Source: Haloprofundus halophilus
GTDB taxonomy: Archaea > Halobacteriota > Halobacteria > Halobacteriales > Haloferacaceae
Length of the DNA: 64,000 bases
Direction of reading: 5' to 3'
Assembly: GCF_003439925.1 (NCBI RefSeq)
Contig: NZ_QQRR01000001.1
Location: forward strand, 1,240,001-1,304,000
Shown: positions 16,562-24,889 of the stretch, piece by piece
Layout: the number at the start of each line of letters is the position of its first letter
Numbering within the stretch: position 1 is the first letter of the stretch
Notes under the pieces: model-generated
The model's input: the letters and a program-made list of their open reading frames with translations, nothing else
Database searches by the model: none
What the model was told of the DNA's origin: nothing
Made by a program: the position numbers and the translations under genes

Positions 16562-17017
16562 ATGAGCGAATCGCTCCGAACCCGCCTCGCGCGCCTCGGG
16601 TTCAACCTCCACCCGACGTATCGAAGCACCGGCGGGAGAGTCCGGTACATCGAGCGCGATTGGAGTCGCGTGCAGGTCGAACTCCCGCTGACGTGGCGGA
16701 CGAAGAACGTCTACGGCACCACCTTCGGCGGGAGCATGTACGCCGCCGTCGACCCGGTGTACGTCATCATGCTGAATCGCCGCCTCGGCGACGGCTTCAC
16801 CGTCTGGGACCGCGCCGCGAGTATCGAGTTCAAGAGACCGGGCGACCGGACGCTGTACGCCGACTTCCGCCTCCCCGACGAGGAAGTCGACGCGATTCGA
16901 GACACCCTCGACCCCGGCGAGTCGACCGACCGCGAGTACGACCTGCGGTTGTTCGACGCCGACGGCGACGTGTACGCCGAGGTCTCGAAGACGCTGTACG
17001 TCCGCCGCGACGAGTGA
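16562..17017 (+). CDS. DUF4442 hotdog-fold protein, putative acyl-CoA thioesterase
   Basis: 151 residues. The body TWRTKNVYGTTFGGSMYAAVDPVYVIML is the core of DUF4442 proteins, a branch of the hotdog fold related to YiiD/PaaI thioesterases. The central helix carries GGSMYAAVDP and the following strand IEFKRPGDRTLYADFRL. It is divergent from ncsA across a 114-base gap. The substrate is unknown. Confidence 0.8.
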   Translation: MSESLRTRLARLGFNLHPTYRSTGGRVRYIERDWSRVQVELPLTWRTKNVYGTTFGGSMYAAVDPVYVIMLNRRLGDGFTVWDRAASIEFKRPGDRTLYADFRLPDEEVDAIRDTLDPGESTDREYDLRLFDADGDVYAEVSKTLYVRRDE

Positions 17018-17086
17018 GGGCGCGTCGGACCGAAGCCCGCGAGGGACCGCCCCGAGCTATTTTGCGCTGACTGCGGTACACATCGT

Positions 17087-17881
17087 ATGACGAACGTCGC
17101 AATCACCGGAGCGGCGGGAAACGTCGGCAGAGAGGCGCTGCGCGCGTTCGAGGACACCGACCACGAGGTGACCGCGATAACCCACCGCGAGCACGACGAC
17201 CTCGACAGCGTCGTCCTCGACGTGACTGACGCCGAGGCGTTCTCGGATGCGCTCGCAGGACAGGACGTGCTCGTCCACCTCGCGGCGAACCCCTCGCCGA
17301 CCGCCGACTGGGAGGGTGTCTTCGAGACGAACATCGACGGGACGCGCAACGCCTACGAGGCGGCCGTCGAGAACAGCCTCGACCGCGTCGTCTTCGCCTC
17401 CTCGAACCACGCCGTCCACCAGTACAACGTCGACGACCCCGACGACCCGGAGTCGATGACCGACCGCGTGCGGACCGTCCGCCCGGACGACCCGACGCTG
17501 CCCGACTCCTTCTACGGCGTCTCGAAAGTCTCCGGCGAGGCGCTCGGGCAGTTGTACGCCGCGCGCCACGACGTAGACGTCGTCAACCTCCGCATCGGCT
17601 GGTTGCTCACCCCCGACGACCTGCGGGAGAAGGACGCCGACGACGGGGTCGACTCGCGGTTCCTCCGGGCGATGTGGCTCAGTCCCGACGACTGTCGGCG
17701 CGTCGTTCGCGACGCGGTGACGGCGTCGCTCGACGGCGACGGGCTCGGTGACACCGGCGGCGAGGCGGTGACCGCCCACGGCGTCTCCGCGAACGACGAC
17801 CGCTACCTCTCGCTAACCGAGACGCGGCACGCGCTCGACTACCGACCGCGGGACAACTCGGCGGCCGAACTCGACGGGTAG
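17087..17881 (+). CDS. Extended SDR, NAD-dependent epimerase/dehydratase (uronate or glucose-6-P dehydrogenase-like)
   Basis: 264 residues. It has the glycine motif TGAAGNVG near the N-terminus, HLAANPSPTADW, the serine-bearing VVFASSNHAVHQYN and the catalytic YGVSK. The FASSNHAV and DNSAE segments resemble uronate dehydrogenase and the haloarchaeal Azf-type NAD-dependent glucose-6-phosphate dehydrogenase, so it probably oxidises a sugar at C1. Azf itself is similar in length, but I cannot tell orthologue from paralogue. It is preceded by an 69-base gap after the DUF4442 gene. Confidence 0.82.
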   Translation: MTNVAITGAAGNVGREALRAFEDTDHEVTAITHREHDDLDSVVLDVTDAEAFSDALAGQDVLVHLAANPSPTADWEGVFETNIDGTRNAYEAAVENSLDRVVFASSNHAVHQYNVDDPDDPESMTDRVRTVRPDDPTLPDSFYGVSKVSGEALGQLYAARHDVDVVNLRIGWLLTPDDLREKDADDGVDSRFLRAMWLSPDDCRRVVRDAVTASLDGDGLGDTGGEAVTAHGVSANDDRYLSLTETRHALDYRPRDNSAAELDG

Positions 17882-17933
17882 GGCCTCGGGAAGTCGGAAA
17901 CCGTTTTCCCCGCGGCGCGCCGACGTTCCGGCG

Positions 17934-18584
17934 ATGGAGCGACAGGAAGCTCTCGACCGCGTCGAAGCGCTCGTCGACACGGTCGAGTCCGAACCGATGC
18001 CGGTGCCCGTCCGCGAGATTTGGGTGTACGGCGACGTGGCGCTCGGACTCGACCCCATCGACCGTCTCGACGTCTACCTCACGAAGGATATCATGATGCG
18101 CGGCGACGCGGACGCCGAGCGGGCGGCCGACCTCGAAACCCGATTCGGCGTGAAGGGAATCGGCAAGAGCGTCTCCGCCGACTGGGCCGAGCAGTTCCCC
18201 GAACACGTCCGCGCCAACGACAACGGCTACGCCGCCCCCGAGAAGTGTCTCGCCGCGCACCTGCTCGACGACGGCGAGCCGATTCACCTCGAAGTCTGTA
18301 ACGCGAGCTTCGACGACAACGTCACCCAGCGGTTGAGAGGTGCCGTCGCTCGCGGCGCCTACGAGGAGATTCTCGACCCCCGAGGCGTCTGTCTCTGGCT
18401 GGACGGTCAGCGCGGCGACGAGACCCTTGAAAAGCTCCGCGGCGGCGAACTCCCGTTCCCGACGCTCTCCGGTGCGCTGGAGATGCTCGGGATGGACGAC
18501 GAAGAGGCGCAGACCGCCGCGACGCGGATGCGCGAGTACCGCGCCGAACAGACCGGCACGACGGTCCGCGGCGACGTCGTCTGA
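17934..18584 (+). CDS. Conserved haloarchaeal protein with nucleotidyltransferase-like segment
   Basis: 216 residues. The N-terminal third reads VREIWVYGDVALGLDPIDRLDVYLTKD, which has the Gly-Asp...Leu-Asp-Val-Tyr arrangement of minimal nucleotidyltransferases, although the usual GS start is replaced by GD. The remainder (EKCLAAHLLDDGEPIHLEVCNASFDDNVTQRLRG, DPRGVCLWLDGQRG) is soluble and helical at the end. I recognise it as a haloarchaeal conserved hypothetical but cannot name a function. It sits between the SDR and a Tat lipoprotein on the same strand. Confidence 0.75.
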   Translation: MERQEALDRVEALVDTVESEPMPVPVREIWVYGDVALGLDPIDRLDVYLTKDIMMRGDADAERAADLETRFGVKGIGKSVSADWAEQFPEHVRANDNGYAAPEKCLAAHLLDDGEPIHLEVCNASFDDNVTQRLRGAVARGAYEEILDPRGVCLWLDGQRGDETLEKLRGGELPFPTLSGALEMLGMDDEEAQTAATRMREYRAEQTGTTVRGDVV

Positions 18585-18651
18585 GCGCTCGACCGGTCGA
18601 GAGAACTGACAGTCCGACGTTCTATTTCCCTCGGCGGTGACGTTTCGCTCG

Positions 18652-18888
18652 ATGAGTCGAGACCGCACGTCGAGACGACGGTTCGTCCGCATCGCAGGCG
18701 CAGCGAGCGTCGCAGCTACAGTCGGTCTGGCGGGGTGTTCGTCGCCGGGCGAGGAGGAAGACGACGAGGGCGGGGAGAACGGCGGTGGCGACGAAGGCGG
18801 AGAAAGCGGCGAGGGCGGAGAGAACGGCGGTGGCGACGAGGGCGGCGAAGAGGACGACTCGCTCACCGGACCGAACGCCGACGAGTAA
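18652..18888 (+). CDS. Short Tat-exported lipoprotein with Gly/Glu-rich repeats
   Basis: 78 residues from ATG 18652; an in-frame GTG at 18637 adds five. The signal has twin arginines in TSRRRFVRIAG, a hydrophobic stretch and lipobox VGLAGC, so the mature protein starts at Cys and is anchored in the membrane. The rest is only about 50 residues of low complexity: GGENGGGDEGGE occurs twice in tandem. There is no globular domain. It may be a spacer-type surface lipoprotein or the remnant of a larger one. Confidence 0.7.
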   Translation: MSRDRTSRRRFVRIAGAASVAATVGLAGCSSPGEEEDDEGGENGGGDEGGESGEGGENGGGDEGGEEDDSLTGPNADE

Positions 18889-18914
18889 ACCGACCTTCGG
18901 GTCCTGTTCCGCAC

Positions 18915-19715
18915 TCACACCCGTCCGACGGTCACGTCGAACGGGACGACCTCCGCGCGCCGGTAGCTCCCCTGCTGCATCTGGTCGACTACCGACCGCC
19001 CCATCTCGCGCCACTCGGCGCGGAGCGCGTCGAACTCGGCGTCCGAGAGCGTCCGCCGGAGCTCCGCCTCGTAACGGTCGAACCCCTCGCCGGTCGCCTT
19101 CAACCGGGCGCTCTCCACGTCGGCCTCGTCGTACGGCGGTTCGACGACTTTCCGCTGGTGGTGGCGGCGCGTCCGGATTTCGGAGAGCCCCGCGTCGGCG
19201 AACAGTTCCGAGACGCGGCTCCCGAGCGAAACGTCCGTCCGGACGCCGTCGAGATACGCCTCTCTGACGCTGCGTTCGAGCGTCACCTCGCGGTCGACGG
19301 TGGAGTCGACGCCGACCGAGGCGTTGTCCGGTTCGACCGCGGCGACGAGCTCCGACGACGCTCGTTCGAACTCCGAGACGGCCGCACTCGGGTCGGGGAG
19401 GTTGCTCAGCAGGGCTTGACAGACCACGAGGTCCGCGGCGTCGTCGACGACGGGGAGGCGCGTCGCGTCGCCGGCGACGACCGAGAGTTCGGTCTGTTCG
19501 CGGGCGACACGGAGTAACTGGGGGTCGGCGTCGACGCCGACGACCTGCGCGTCCGGCGCTTCGTCGGCGAGGACGCGCGCGAGTTCGCCGGTGCCGCAGC
19601 CGACGTCGAGAATCCGACGCCGGTTCGGCAAGTCGAGGTCGGCGAGCGCCTCGCGCGAGTCGCCCCACATTCCGTCGCGGGTACGTTCGAGGTACTCGGC
19701 TGAGAACCGGCGCAT
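18915..19715 (-). CDS. Class I SAM-dependent methyltransferase
   Basis: 266 residues. Motif I is ILDVGCGTGELARVLA at about residue 35, motif II ends VVGVDADPQLL, and LVVCQALLSNLPDPSAAV is the post-motif IV region. The C-terminal half contains VSELFADAGLSEIRTRRHHQ, typical of small-molecule methyltransferases of the UbiE/BioC type. The substrate is unknown. It faces the lipoprotein gene across a 26-base gap (convergent). Confidence 0.88.
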   Translation of the reverse strand: MRRFSAEYLERTRDGMWGDSREALADLDLPNRRRILDVGCGTGELARVLADEAPDAQVVGVDADPQLLRVAREQTELSVVAGDATRLPVVDDAADLVVCQALLSNLPDPSAAVSEFERASSELVAAVEPDNASVGVDSTVDREVTLERSVREAYLDGVRTDVSLGSRVSELFADAGLSEIRTRRHHQRKVVEPPYDEADVESARLKATGEGFDRYEAELRRTLSDAEFDALRAEWREMGRSVVDQMQQGSYRRAEVVPFDVTVGRV

Positions 19716-19778
19716 GCTCCGGTGTTCACGAGCGCCGGTGATAAGCGGGGGGATTCGGGGTGGAAAGTCGGCGGGAAG

Positions 19779-20609
19779 TCAGTTCTCGCGCAGTTCCTTC
19801 ACGCGGGCGATGTCCCACTCGAAGCCTTTCTCGGCCTCGTTCGGCGTCTCCAGCACCAGCGGCACCTCGGCGAGGTCCGGGTGGTTGACGAACGCGTTCA
19901 TGCCGTCTTCGCCGATGTAGCCCTCGCCGATGTGAGCGTGTTCGTCCTTGTTCGTCCCGCACTCGTGTTTCGAGTCGTTCAGGTGGACGCACTTCAGGTG
20001 TTCCAGACCGATTTCGTCGTCGAAGGCGGCGACGGTGTCGTCGACGCCCTCGGCCGTCGAGAGGTCGTAGCCCGCGGCGAACGCGTGGGCGGTGTCGAGA
20101 CAGACGTCGATGTCGAGGTCGGCCTTCTCGATGACGGTGGCGAGGTGTTCGAAGTCGCCGCCGAGTTTGGTGCCGCTTCCGGCGTCGCTCTCGACGAGCA
20201 CCGTCACGCCGTCGGGCACGTCGAGTTCGTCCAGCGCCGACGCCGCGTTTTCGAGGCCCTGCTCGACGCCCGCGCCGGTGTGCGCGCCGAGGTGGACGTT
20301 GACGTACTCGACGCCGAGTCGGGCCGCGGCGTCGACCTCCTTCTGCATCGAGTCGATGGATTTCTCGCGGAGTCCGTCCTTCGGCGTGCAGAGGTTGACG
20401 AGGTACGACGAGTGGATGACCCACGGGCCGTCCAACTCGGTTTCCGTCCCCTCGCGGAACGCCGCGGCGTCCTCGTCGCCTATCTCGCCGTGTTTCCACA
20501 CCTGCGGGGAGTGGGTGAAAATCTGTCCGCAGTTGCCGCCGACGGTCGTCTGTCGCTCGACGGCGTTGCCGACGCCGCCCGCAATCGAGACGTGTGCTCC
20601 AACTCGCAT
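19779..20609 (-). CDS. nfo: Endonuclease IV (AP endonuclease)
   Basis: 276 residues from ATG 20609 ([12 protein letters not shown]). This zinc-dependent TIM-barrel enzyme cleaves DNA at abasic sites in base excision repair. Metal-binding motifs are present in order: [64 protein letters not shown] and LETPN at the C-terminus. The length is typical. A frame extending nine codons further is unsupported. Confidence 0.93.
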   Translation of the reverse strand: MRVGAHVSIAGGVGNAVERQTTVGGNCGQIFTHSPQVWKHGEIGDEDAAAFREGTETELDGPWVIHSSYLVNLCTPKDGLREKSIDSMQKEVDAAARLGVEYVNVHLGAHTGAGVEQGLENAASALDELDVPDGVTVLVESDAGSGTKLGGDFEHLATVIEKADLDIDVCLDTAHAFAAGYDLSTAEGVDDTVAAFDDEIGLEHLKCVHLNDSKHECGTNKDEHAHIGEGYIGEDGMNAFVNHPDLAEVPLVLETPNEAEKGFEWDIARVKELREN

Positions 20610-20721
20610 ATCAGCGCGGAAGAATTGGACGGGCATAGGAACTTCGGAGTCGCGGTGTCGGCGCTCGTCGACCCGCTACCGAGACGCGAACAGCTAACGC
20701 ATTGGAATCTAAGAGAGTCGT

Positions 20722-21255
20722 ATGGCCGAACACGTAGGCGTCGAGGTGGGCGAGTCCGCCCCGGACGTCACCGGGCAACTCGTTCGACCCGACGGAGAGG
20801 TAGACGACGTGTCGCTCGCGGCGCTCGCGGCAGAGAAACCCGTGTTGCTGTCCTTCTACACGGCGGATTTCAGTCCCGACTGTATCGAAGAGTGGTGTTC
20901 GTTCCGCGACTTCGACTGGTTCTCGACCGGCGAGCGGGTGCAGGTCGTCGGCGTGAGCAAATCCGGCGTGCGGACGCACCGCCAGTTCATCAGCCGCCTG
21001 AACCTTGGCTTTCCGCTGTACTCCGACGGCGACCTCGACATCGCGGAGGCGTTCGACGTCGCGTACCGCGCGTTCGGCATCTCGCGCCGGGCGCGGCGCT
21101 CCTGTTTTCTCCTCGACGAGTCGATGACGGTTCGGTACAGGTGGGTCGGCGAACACTGGTTGGACCCGACGCGCGACACGCCGCCGGTCGGAGAGATTCA
21201 CGAGGCGATTCAGGCGGAACTCGGCGGCGACGAAGAACAGACGTTCGGGTTCTGA
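20722..21255 (+). CDS. Peroxiredoxin (AhpC/TSA, BCP-like)
   Basis: 177 residues of thioredoxin fold. The peroxidatic site reads FYTADFSPDCIEEWCSFRDF: Cys54 is the likely peroxidatic cysteine, with Ser in place of the more usual Thr, and Cys59 is a candidate resolving cysteine in a BCP/PrxQ-like C-x4-C spacing. VVGVSKSGVRTHRQF and DIAEAFDVAYRAFGI continue the fold. It reduces peroxides in the cytoplasm. It is convergent with the lipoate ligase gene, with only 3 bases between stops. Confidence 0.88.
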   Translation: MAEHVGVEVGESAPDVTGQLVRPDGEVDDVSLAALAAEKPVLLSFYTADFSPDCIEEWCSFRDFDWFSTGERVQVVGVSKSGVRTHRQFISRLNLGFPLYSDGDLDIAEAFDVAYRAFGISRRARRSCFLLDESMTVRYRWVGEHWLDPTRDTPPVGEIHEAIQAELGGDEEQTFGF

Positions 21256-21258
21256 GTC

Positions 21259-22086
21259 CTACTCCGACGACCGCGACTCGGCGCGCCGCCGAACCCAGTC
21301 GTCGGATTCGTACTTCTCGCGCGCACGTTCGCGGGCGCGCTCCAGTTCCTCGTCGGTCCACTCGCCTTCCTCGGCGTCGACCCACTCGCCGAGGGCGGCT
21401 TCGAGCGCCGAGACGGCCTCGTCGCGGGAGATTTCGGCCTGTTCGTCGATACCGGTGACCCGTTCGCGGAACGTCTCCGCGTCGATTCCGGGGTCGGCGA
21501 AGACGCCCAGATGCCGGTCGGCGAGCACGCTGTACGTCAACGAGCCGTGCTGGATGACGGCGTCCTTTCGGCGGTACTGGGCGTTGCCGCTGATTTTGCG
21601 GCCGCCGGCGACGACGTCGTGGGCGGGGTGCAGTTCCCGCAGGTAGCACGCCGGTTGGTGGATGGCCGGCAGCTGCTCGTCGGCGAAGTCGGCGTCGACG
21701 CCCATCCGCTCGAAGCCGTCGAGGACGGGCGCACAGAGCAGGTGATAGCAGTCGAGCAGTCGGCTCGGGAGCTCCTCGGCCGGCGCGGTGATGGAGTAGG
21801 AGATGTCGCCGAACTCGTCGTGGTAGATGCCGCCGCCGCCGGTCTGGCGGCGCGTGACGGTGATTCCCTCGCGTTCGCAGAACTCCCAGTCGACGGTGTC
21901 GGGCGCTTGTCGGTAGCCCAGAGAGAGCGTGCTCGGCTCCCACCGGTAGACCCGGACCGTTCTCGGGCCGCCGTCGGCGGCCGTCTCGGCCGCGATCTCG
22001 TCCAGCGCCATGTTCATCGGCCCCGACCGGGACTCCTCGCGGACGAGTCGCCACTGCCGGTCGGCCGACGGCGCGTCGTCGGTCAT
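21259..22086 (-). CDS. Lipoate-protein ligase/lipoyltransferase family protein
   Basis: 275 residues of the biotin/lipoate ligase (LplA) fold. Marks are PMNMALDEIAAE, YRWEPSTLSLGYRQ, the substrate-binding RRQTGGGGIYHD, and GRKISGNAQYRRKDAVIQHGSL with the catalytic lysine. The acidic, Arg-rich C-terminal extension (residues 235-275) replaces the usual LplA C-domain. The role is attachment or transfer of lipoyl groups to E2/GcvH proteins, none of which is in the window. Confidence 0.87.
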   Translation of the reverse strand: MTDDAPSADRQWRLVREESRSGPMNMALDEIAAETAADGGPRTVRVYRWEPSTLSLGYRQAPDTVDWEFCEREGITVTRRQTGGGGIYHDEFGDISYSITAPAEELPSRLLDCYHLLCAPVLDGFERMGVDADFADEQLPAIHQPACYLRELHPAHDVVAGGRKISGNAQYRRKDAVIQHGSLTYSVLADRHLGVFADPGIDAETFRERVTGIDEQAEISRDEAVSALEAALGEWVDAEEGEWTDEELERARERAREKYESDDWVRRRAESRSSE

Positions 22087-22159
22087 AGGCGGCGGTAGGC
22101 GGGAGTGAGAGAAAGTGGTTACGACGCGCGGTGAGGGAGAGAATCGTCGAGCGGCGAAC

Positions 22160-22825
22160 TCACGGCCCGAACTGTTCGGCTGCGTAGGCGGCGAGATGGC
22201 CGTGTGCGCGGCGGAGGCGCTCCGAGAGTGCCTGATGGCTGATGTCGAGGTCGGCGGCGAGCTCCGACAGTTCGGCTCCGCGCGGAACCTGGTAGTAACC
22301 GCCGTCGAGCGCCGCGCGGAGCGCCTCGCGCTGGGAGGCGGTGAGACCGAACGTGTCGTCGACGTCCGACCCGTTCCGGGCCGTGTCGAACTCGCGGATG
22401 CGCTGGACCGAGAAGCCGGCGGCCTCCTCCTCGGTGATGCGCAGCGTCCGCGAGAGCGAGTCGCGGTGCGGGAACAGGATGCGGAACGTCCACACGTCGT
22501 TGCGAGCGGAGGCGTTCATGATGGTCGCGCCCTCGTCGTCGAGCAGTCGGGCGACCGGTTCGAAGCCCTCGGCCCAGTCGAGTCGGTACAGTCGCCGTTC
22601 TCCCTGCTCTTTCAGGAGCGCGGCGTCGGTGAGCGTGTGGTCCGTGGCCAACGCCCGGTCGAGCGCCCCCCAGTCGTCGCAACGCATCCAGACGAACGCG
22701 AGCAGCCGGTCGGTTCCGTGGGCGGCGACGGACTCCGCTTCGATTTCGAGACCCGGGACGCTGGCGAGCGTGCTCCGGAGAGGAAACTGCTCTGTCGGAT
22801 GTTCGAGGGTTGCGACGACGCTCAT
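22160..22825 (-). CDS. Bacterio-opsin activator (Bat)-type HTH regulator
   Basis: 221 residues. The C-terminal 60 residues form the HTH-10 domain (LTASQREALRAALDGGYYQVPRGAELSELA, then DISHQALSERLRRAHG), found in haloarchaeal Bat family regulators. The N-terminal 150 residues are a beta-rich sensor-like domain without GAF or PAS motifs I can name. It is immediately downstream of the gas vesicle cluster on the same strand (109-base gap). It is unrelated to GvpE (a bZIP-like activator), so gas vesicle control is only a possibility. Confidence 0.87.
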   Translation of the reverse strand: MSVVATLEHPTEQFPLRSTLASVPGLEIEAESVAAHGTDRLLAFVWMRCDDWGALDRALATDHTLTDAALLKEQGERRLYRLDWAEGFEPVARLLDDEGATIMNASARNDVWTFRILFPHRDSLSRTLRITEEEAAGFSVQRIREFDTARNGSDVDDTFGLTASQREALRAALDGGYYQVPRGAELSELAADLDISHQALSERLRRAHGHLAAYAAEQFGP

Positions 22826-22934
22826 ACCGGTTTCGAACGCGCCGGAAGGGGATTAGTAATGGCTCAGAAATTCGGGACGGTTTCGATTACCGAGAGCTTT
22901 CGCCGCTGGAACAGTCACGCGTTCGAGTGTAATC

Positions 22935-23246
22935 TCAGCCTGTCCCGTCGTCTCCGGTCGGTGTCTCGGGCGTCGGCCGGACTCCCGAGTACGGCCGCGC
23001 CCCCCGCGAACCCCGTAGTTGCTCCTCTCGGCGGCGCGCTCGCTCGCGCGTCTTCTCGTCCCACTCCGAAAGGAGCCCGTACTCCAGCATCGTCTCCATG
23101 CCGGCGAGCGCCGCGCGCAGTTGGACGCCGAGAAGCGGGATGTCCGCCACGGTGACGATGAGGTCCGCCTGTATCATCACCCCCTCGGTGAGCAACACGT
23201 CCAGGAGGTCGACGACGGCGTCGTCGTCCCGGCGCGTCGGCCGCAC
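22935..23246 (-). CDS. gvpM: Gas vesicle protein GvpM
   Basis: 103 residues from a GTG at 23246, chosen because VRPTRRDDDAVVDLLDVLL matches the GvpM start and GGAGG precedes it on the coding strand. The GvpA-like core (IQADLIVTVADIPLLGVQLRAALAGM) is followed by a basic tail rich in Arg and Pro. GvpM is an accessory, aggregation-prone GvpA homologue thought to seed vesicle assembly. It starts two bases after the gvpL stop and is the last gene of the leftward gvp operon. Confidence 0.92.
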   Translation of the reverse strand: MRPTRRDDDAVVDLLDVLLTEGVMIQADLIVTVADIPLLGVQLRAALAGMETMLEYGLLSEWDEKTRERARRREEQLRGSRGARPYSGVRPTPETPTGDDGTG

Positions 23247-23248
23247 CG

Positions 23249-24136
23249 CTACCGGCCTCCCGCCTCGGATTCTCGACCGCCCGACCCGGAGCCGGCGTCG
23301 TCCGAACCCCCCTCGCCGAGCGACGGCGCGAACGTGTACGGCGGCCACGGGCCGGTGTACTGCACGCCGGTCGTCTCCGGGTTCGCCTCGACCTCGTCGA
23401 GCACGTCGCCGATGGGAATCTCGTTCTCCTCGGGCGCGAGCACGGCGACCCGAAACGAGGGGCCGGAGTCCGAACCGTCGTCGTCCTCCAGCGACACCGC
23501 CGGTCGACCGAGTTCCTCCATCTCCTCGACCAGCGGGTCGAGCCGCTCCGCGAGCGTCGCTACGCGCTCCTCGCGTTCGGCGTACACGAGGTCGGAGAGT
23601 CGCTTGTCGTACTGCTTCTGGACGAGAAACGACGTCCCCTCCGAGGAGTCGCCGAGCGTCTCGGCGAGTTCGGCCAGTCGGTCGTCGGACGACTCGACCG
23701 CCTCGGCCAGCGCCTCCTCGTCCCAGCCGACCTCGATTCGGTACTCCCACTTGCCCGCGAACGCGTCGAGATGTCGTCGCTGGGTCGCCGCGGTTTCGGC
23801 GAGCCACTCTCGGACCGCCGCGTCGCCGCCCTCGACGACGGTGCCGAACCGAAGCGGCAGCGGCGTCCCGAACGCGTCGCCCGCCGCGTCGACGACGTGC
23901 TGGTGGCGGAGCAGCGACCGCTTGACCGCCGAGAGGTCGTTCGGGTTCGGCGTCCGCTCGCAGCGGTGGACGACCGCCCCGATTCCGTCGGCCGTGACGA
24001 GGTACGCCTCCGCGCCGTCGACGGCGTTCGACTCGCTCCAGTCGGCGTCGGACTCGCCGTCGTCGACGCCGACGACGCAGTAGAGGTAGCGGCCGTCGTC
24101 GACGGTCGTCCCGGGGTCGGCGGCCGGCGCGCTCAT
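23249..24136 (-). CDS. gvpL: Gas vesicle protein GvpL
   Basis: 295 residues of the GvpF/GvpL family: N-terminal ferredoxin-like domain GRYLYCVVGVDD, middle segment TPLPLRFGTVVEG, and the family's closing motif VQYTGPWPPYTF, also present in GvpF here. The last 25 residues are a Gly/Ser-rich tail. GvpL is reported to contact several other accessory Gvp proteins during nucleation. It overlaps the gvpK stop by 4 bases. Confidence 0.93.
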   Translation of the reverse strand: MSAPAADPGTTVDDGRYLYCVVGVDDGESDADWSESNAVDGAEAYLVTADGIGAVVHRCERTPNPNDLSAVKRSLLRHQHVVDAAGDAFGTPLPLRFGTVVEGGDAAVREWLAETAATQRRHLDAFAGKWEYRIEVGWDEEALAEAVESSDDRLAELAETLGDSSEGTSFLVQKQYDKRLSDLVYAEREERVATLAERLDPLVEEMEELGRPAVSLEDDDGSDSGPSFRVAVLAPEENEIPIGDVLDEVEANPETTGVQYTGPWPPYTFAPSLGEGGSDDAGSGSGGRESEAGGR

Positions 24137-24444
24137 CGCGACTCGACCCCCAGTTCGCCGTCTCGGAGGTCGAGCAGCGCGTCGTTGACCAGCGCGTCGA
24201 GGTCGCCGCGCAGGCGGTCAACGTCGTCGCCGACGCCGATCTCCTCCTTCAGCCGGTCGATCTCGCTCTCCAGCTGCGCGAGGTGGCTGCCGAGGCGCTC
24301 TATCTCCTCGTCGGTGAGCGACCCGGACTCCATGCGCCGAATCGCCTCGCGTTCGAGCGCGTCGACCAGTATCTCGACGACGGCGACGACGAGCGCGAAC
24401 AGGCCGTCGGAGGCGTCCTCGCCGTCGATATCAACCGTCGGCAT
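24133..24444 (-). CDS. gvpK: Gas vesicle protein GvpK
   Basis: 103 residues from ATG 24444, which overlaps the gvpJ end by 14 bases. Family marks are VDIDGEDASDGLFALVVAVVEILVDALEREAIRRMESGSLTDEEIERLG, shown here as a single conserved block in residues 4-52. The rest is a helical region (LAQLESEIDRLKEE) likely to be coiled coil. It is one of the essential accessory proteins for vesicle formation. Confidence 0.93.
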   Translation of the reverse strand: MPTVDIDGEDASDGLFALVVAVVEILVDALEREAIRRMESGSLTDEEIERLGSHLAQLESEIDRLKEEIGVGDDVDRLRGDLDALVNDALLDLRDGELGVESR

Positions 24445-24889
24445 CGTCGCCCTCCGGTTCGACGGTCGCTTCGGTCGCTTCGCTCGTTTCGTCGGAGTCC
24501 TCCGCTTCGGTCGTTTCCTCGGCGTCGGCCTCGTCGTCGCCTGTTTCATTCGTTTCCTCGGCGTCGGCCTCGCTCACTTCCTCACTGTCGGCCTCGCTTC
24601 CGCCCGCTGCGTCGATGACCGGCGCGAGCGGACCTTCCTCCTCCTCGGGGAGCGCATCGCGACCGGACGCCGCTGCGACGCGCCGCATGTCGGTTCCCTC
24701 GGGGAACTGCAGGCCGTACTCGGCGGCCGTCTCGAACGAGGCGATGGCCGCCCGCAGTTCGATGCCGAGCAGTTCCGTCTGACCGACGGAGACGACGATG
24801 TCGGCGTTGATGACGATGCCCTTGTCGAGAAGCATCTCGACGACGTCGGCGAGACTGTCGCTCGTCCGCGTTGGGCCGGCGCTACTCAT
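24431..24889 (-). CDS. gvpJ: Gas vesicle protein GvpJ with long acidic tail
   Basis: 152 residues. Residues 10-62 are the GvpA-like fold (LADVVEMLLDKGIVINADIVV, LLGIELRAAIASFETAAEYGL). From about residue 80 the protein becomes a low-complexity Glu/Asp/Thr/Ala tail (repeats of EADAEET). This tail is longer than I expect for GvpJ and overlaps the gvpK start. GvpJ is a minor vesicle component needed for nucleation. Its start overlaps the upstream gene by 4 bases. Confidence 0.92.
   Translation of the reverse strand: MSSAGPTRTSDSLADVVEMLLDKGIVINADIVVSVGQTELLGIELRAAIASFETAAEYGLQFPEGTDMRRVAAASGRDALPEEEEGPLAPVIDAAGGSEADSEEVSEADAEETNETGDDEADAEETTEAEDSDETSEATEATVEPEGDDADG

Noticed and set aside
22160-22825. 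Regulator next to the gas vesicle cluster as a GvpE equivalent
   Set aside because: It has a Bat-type HTH rather than the GvpE basic/leucine-zipper pattern and is separated by 109 bases from gvpM; only proximity supports a link.
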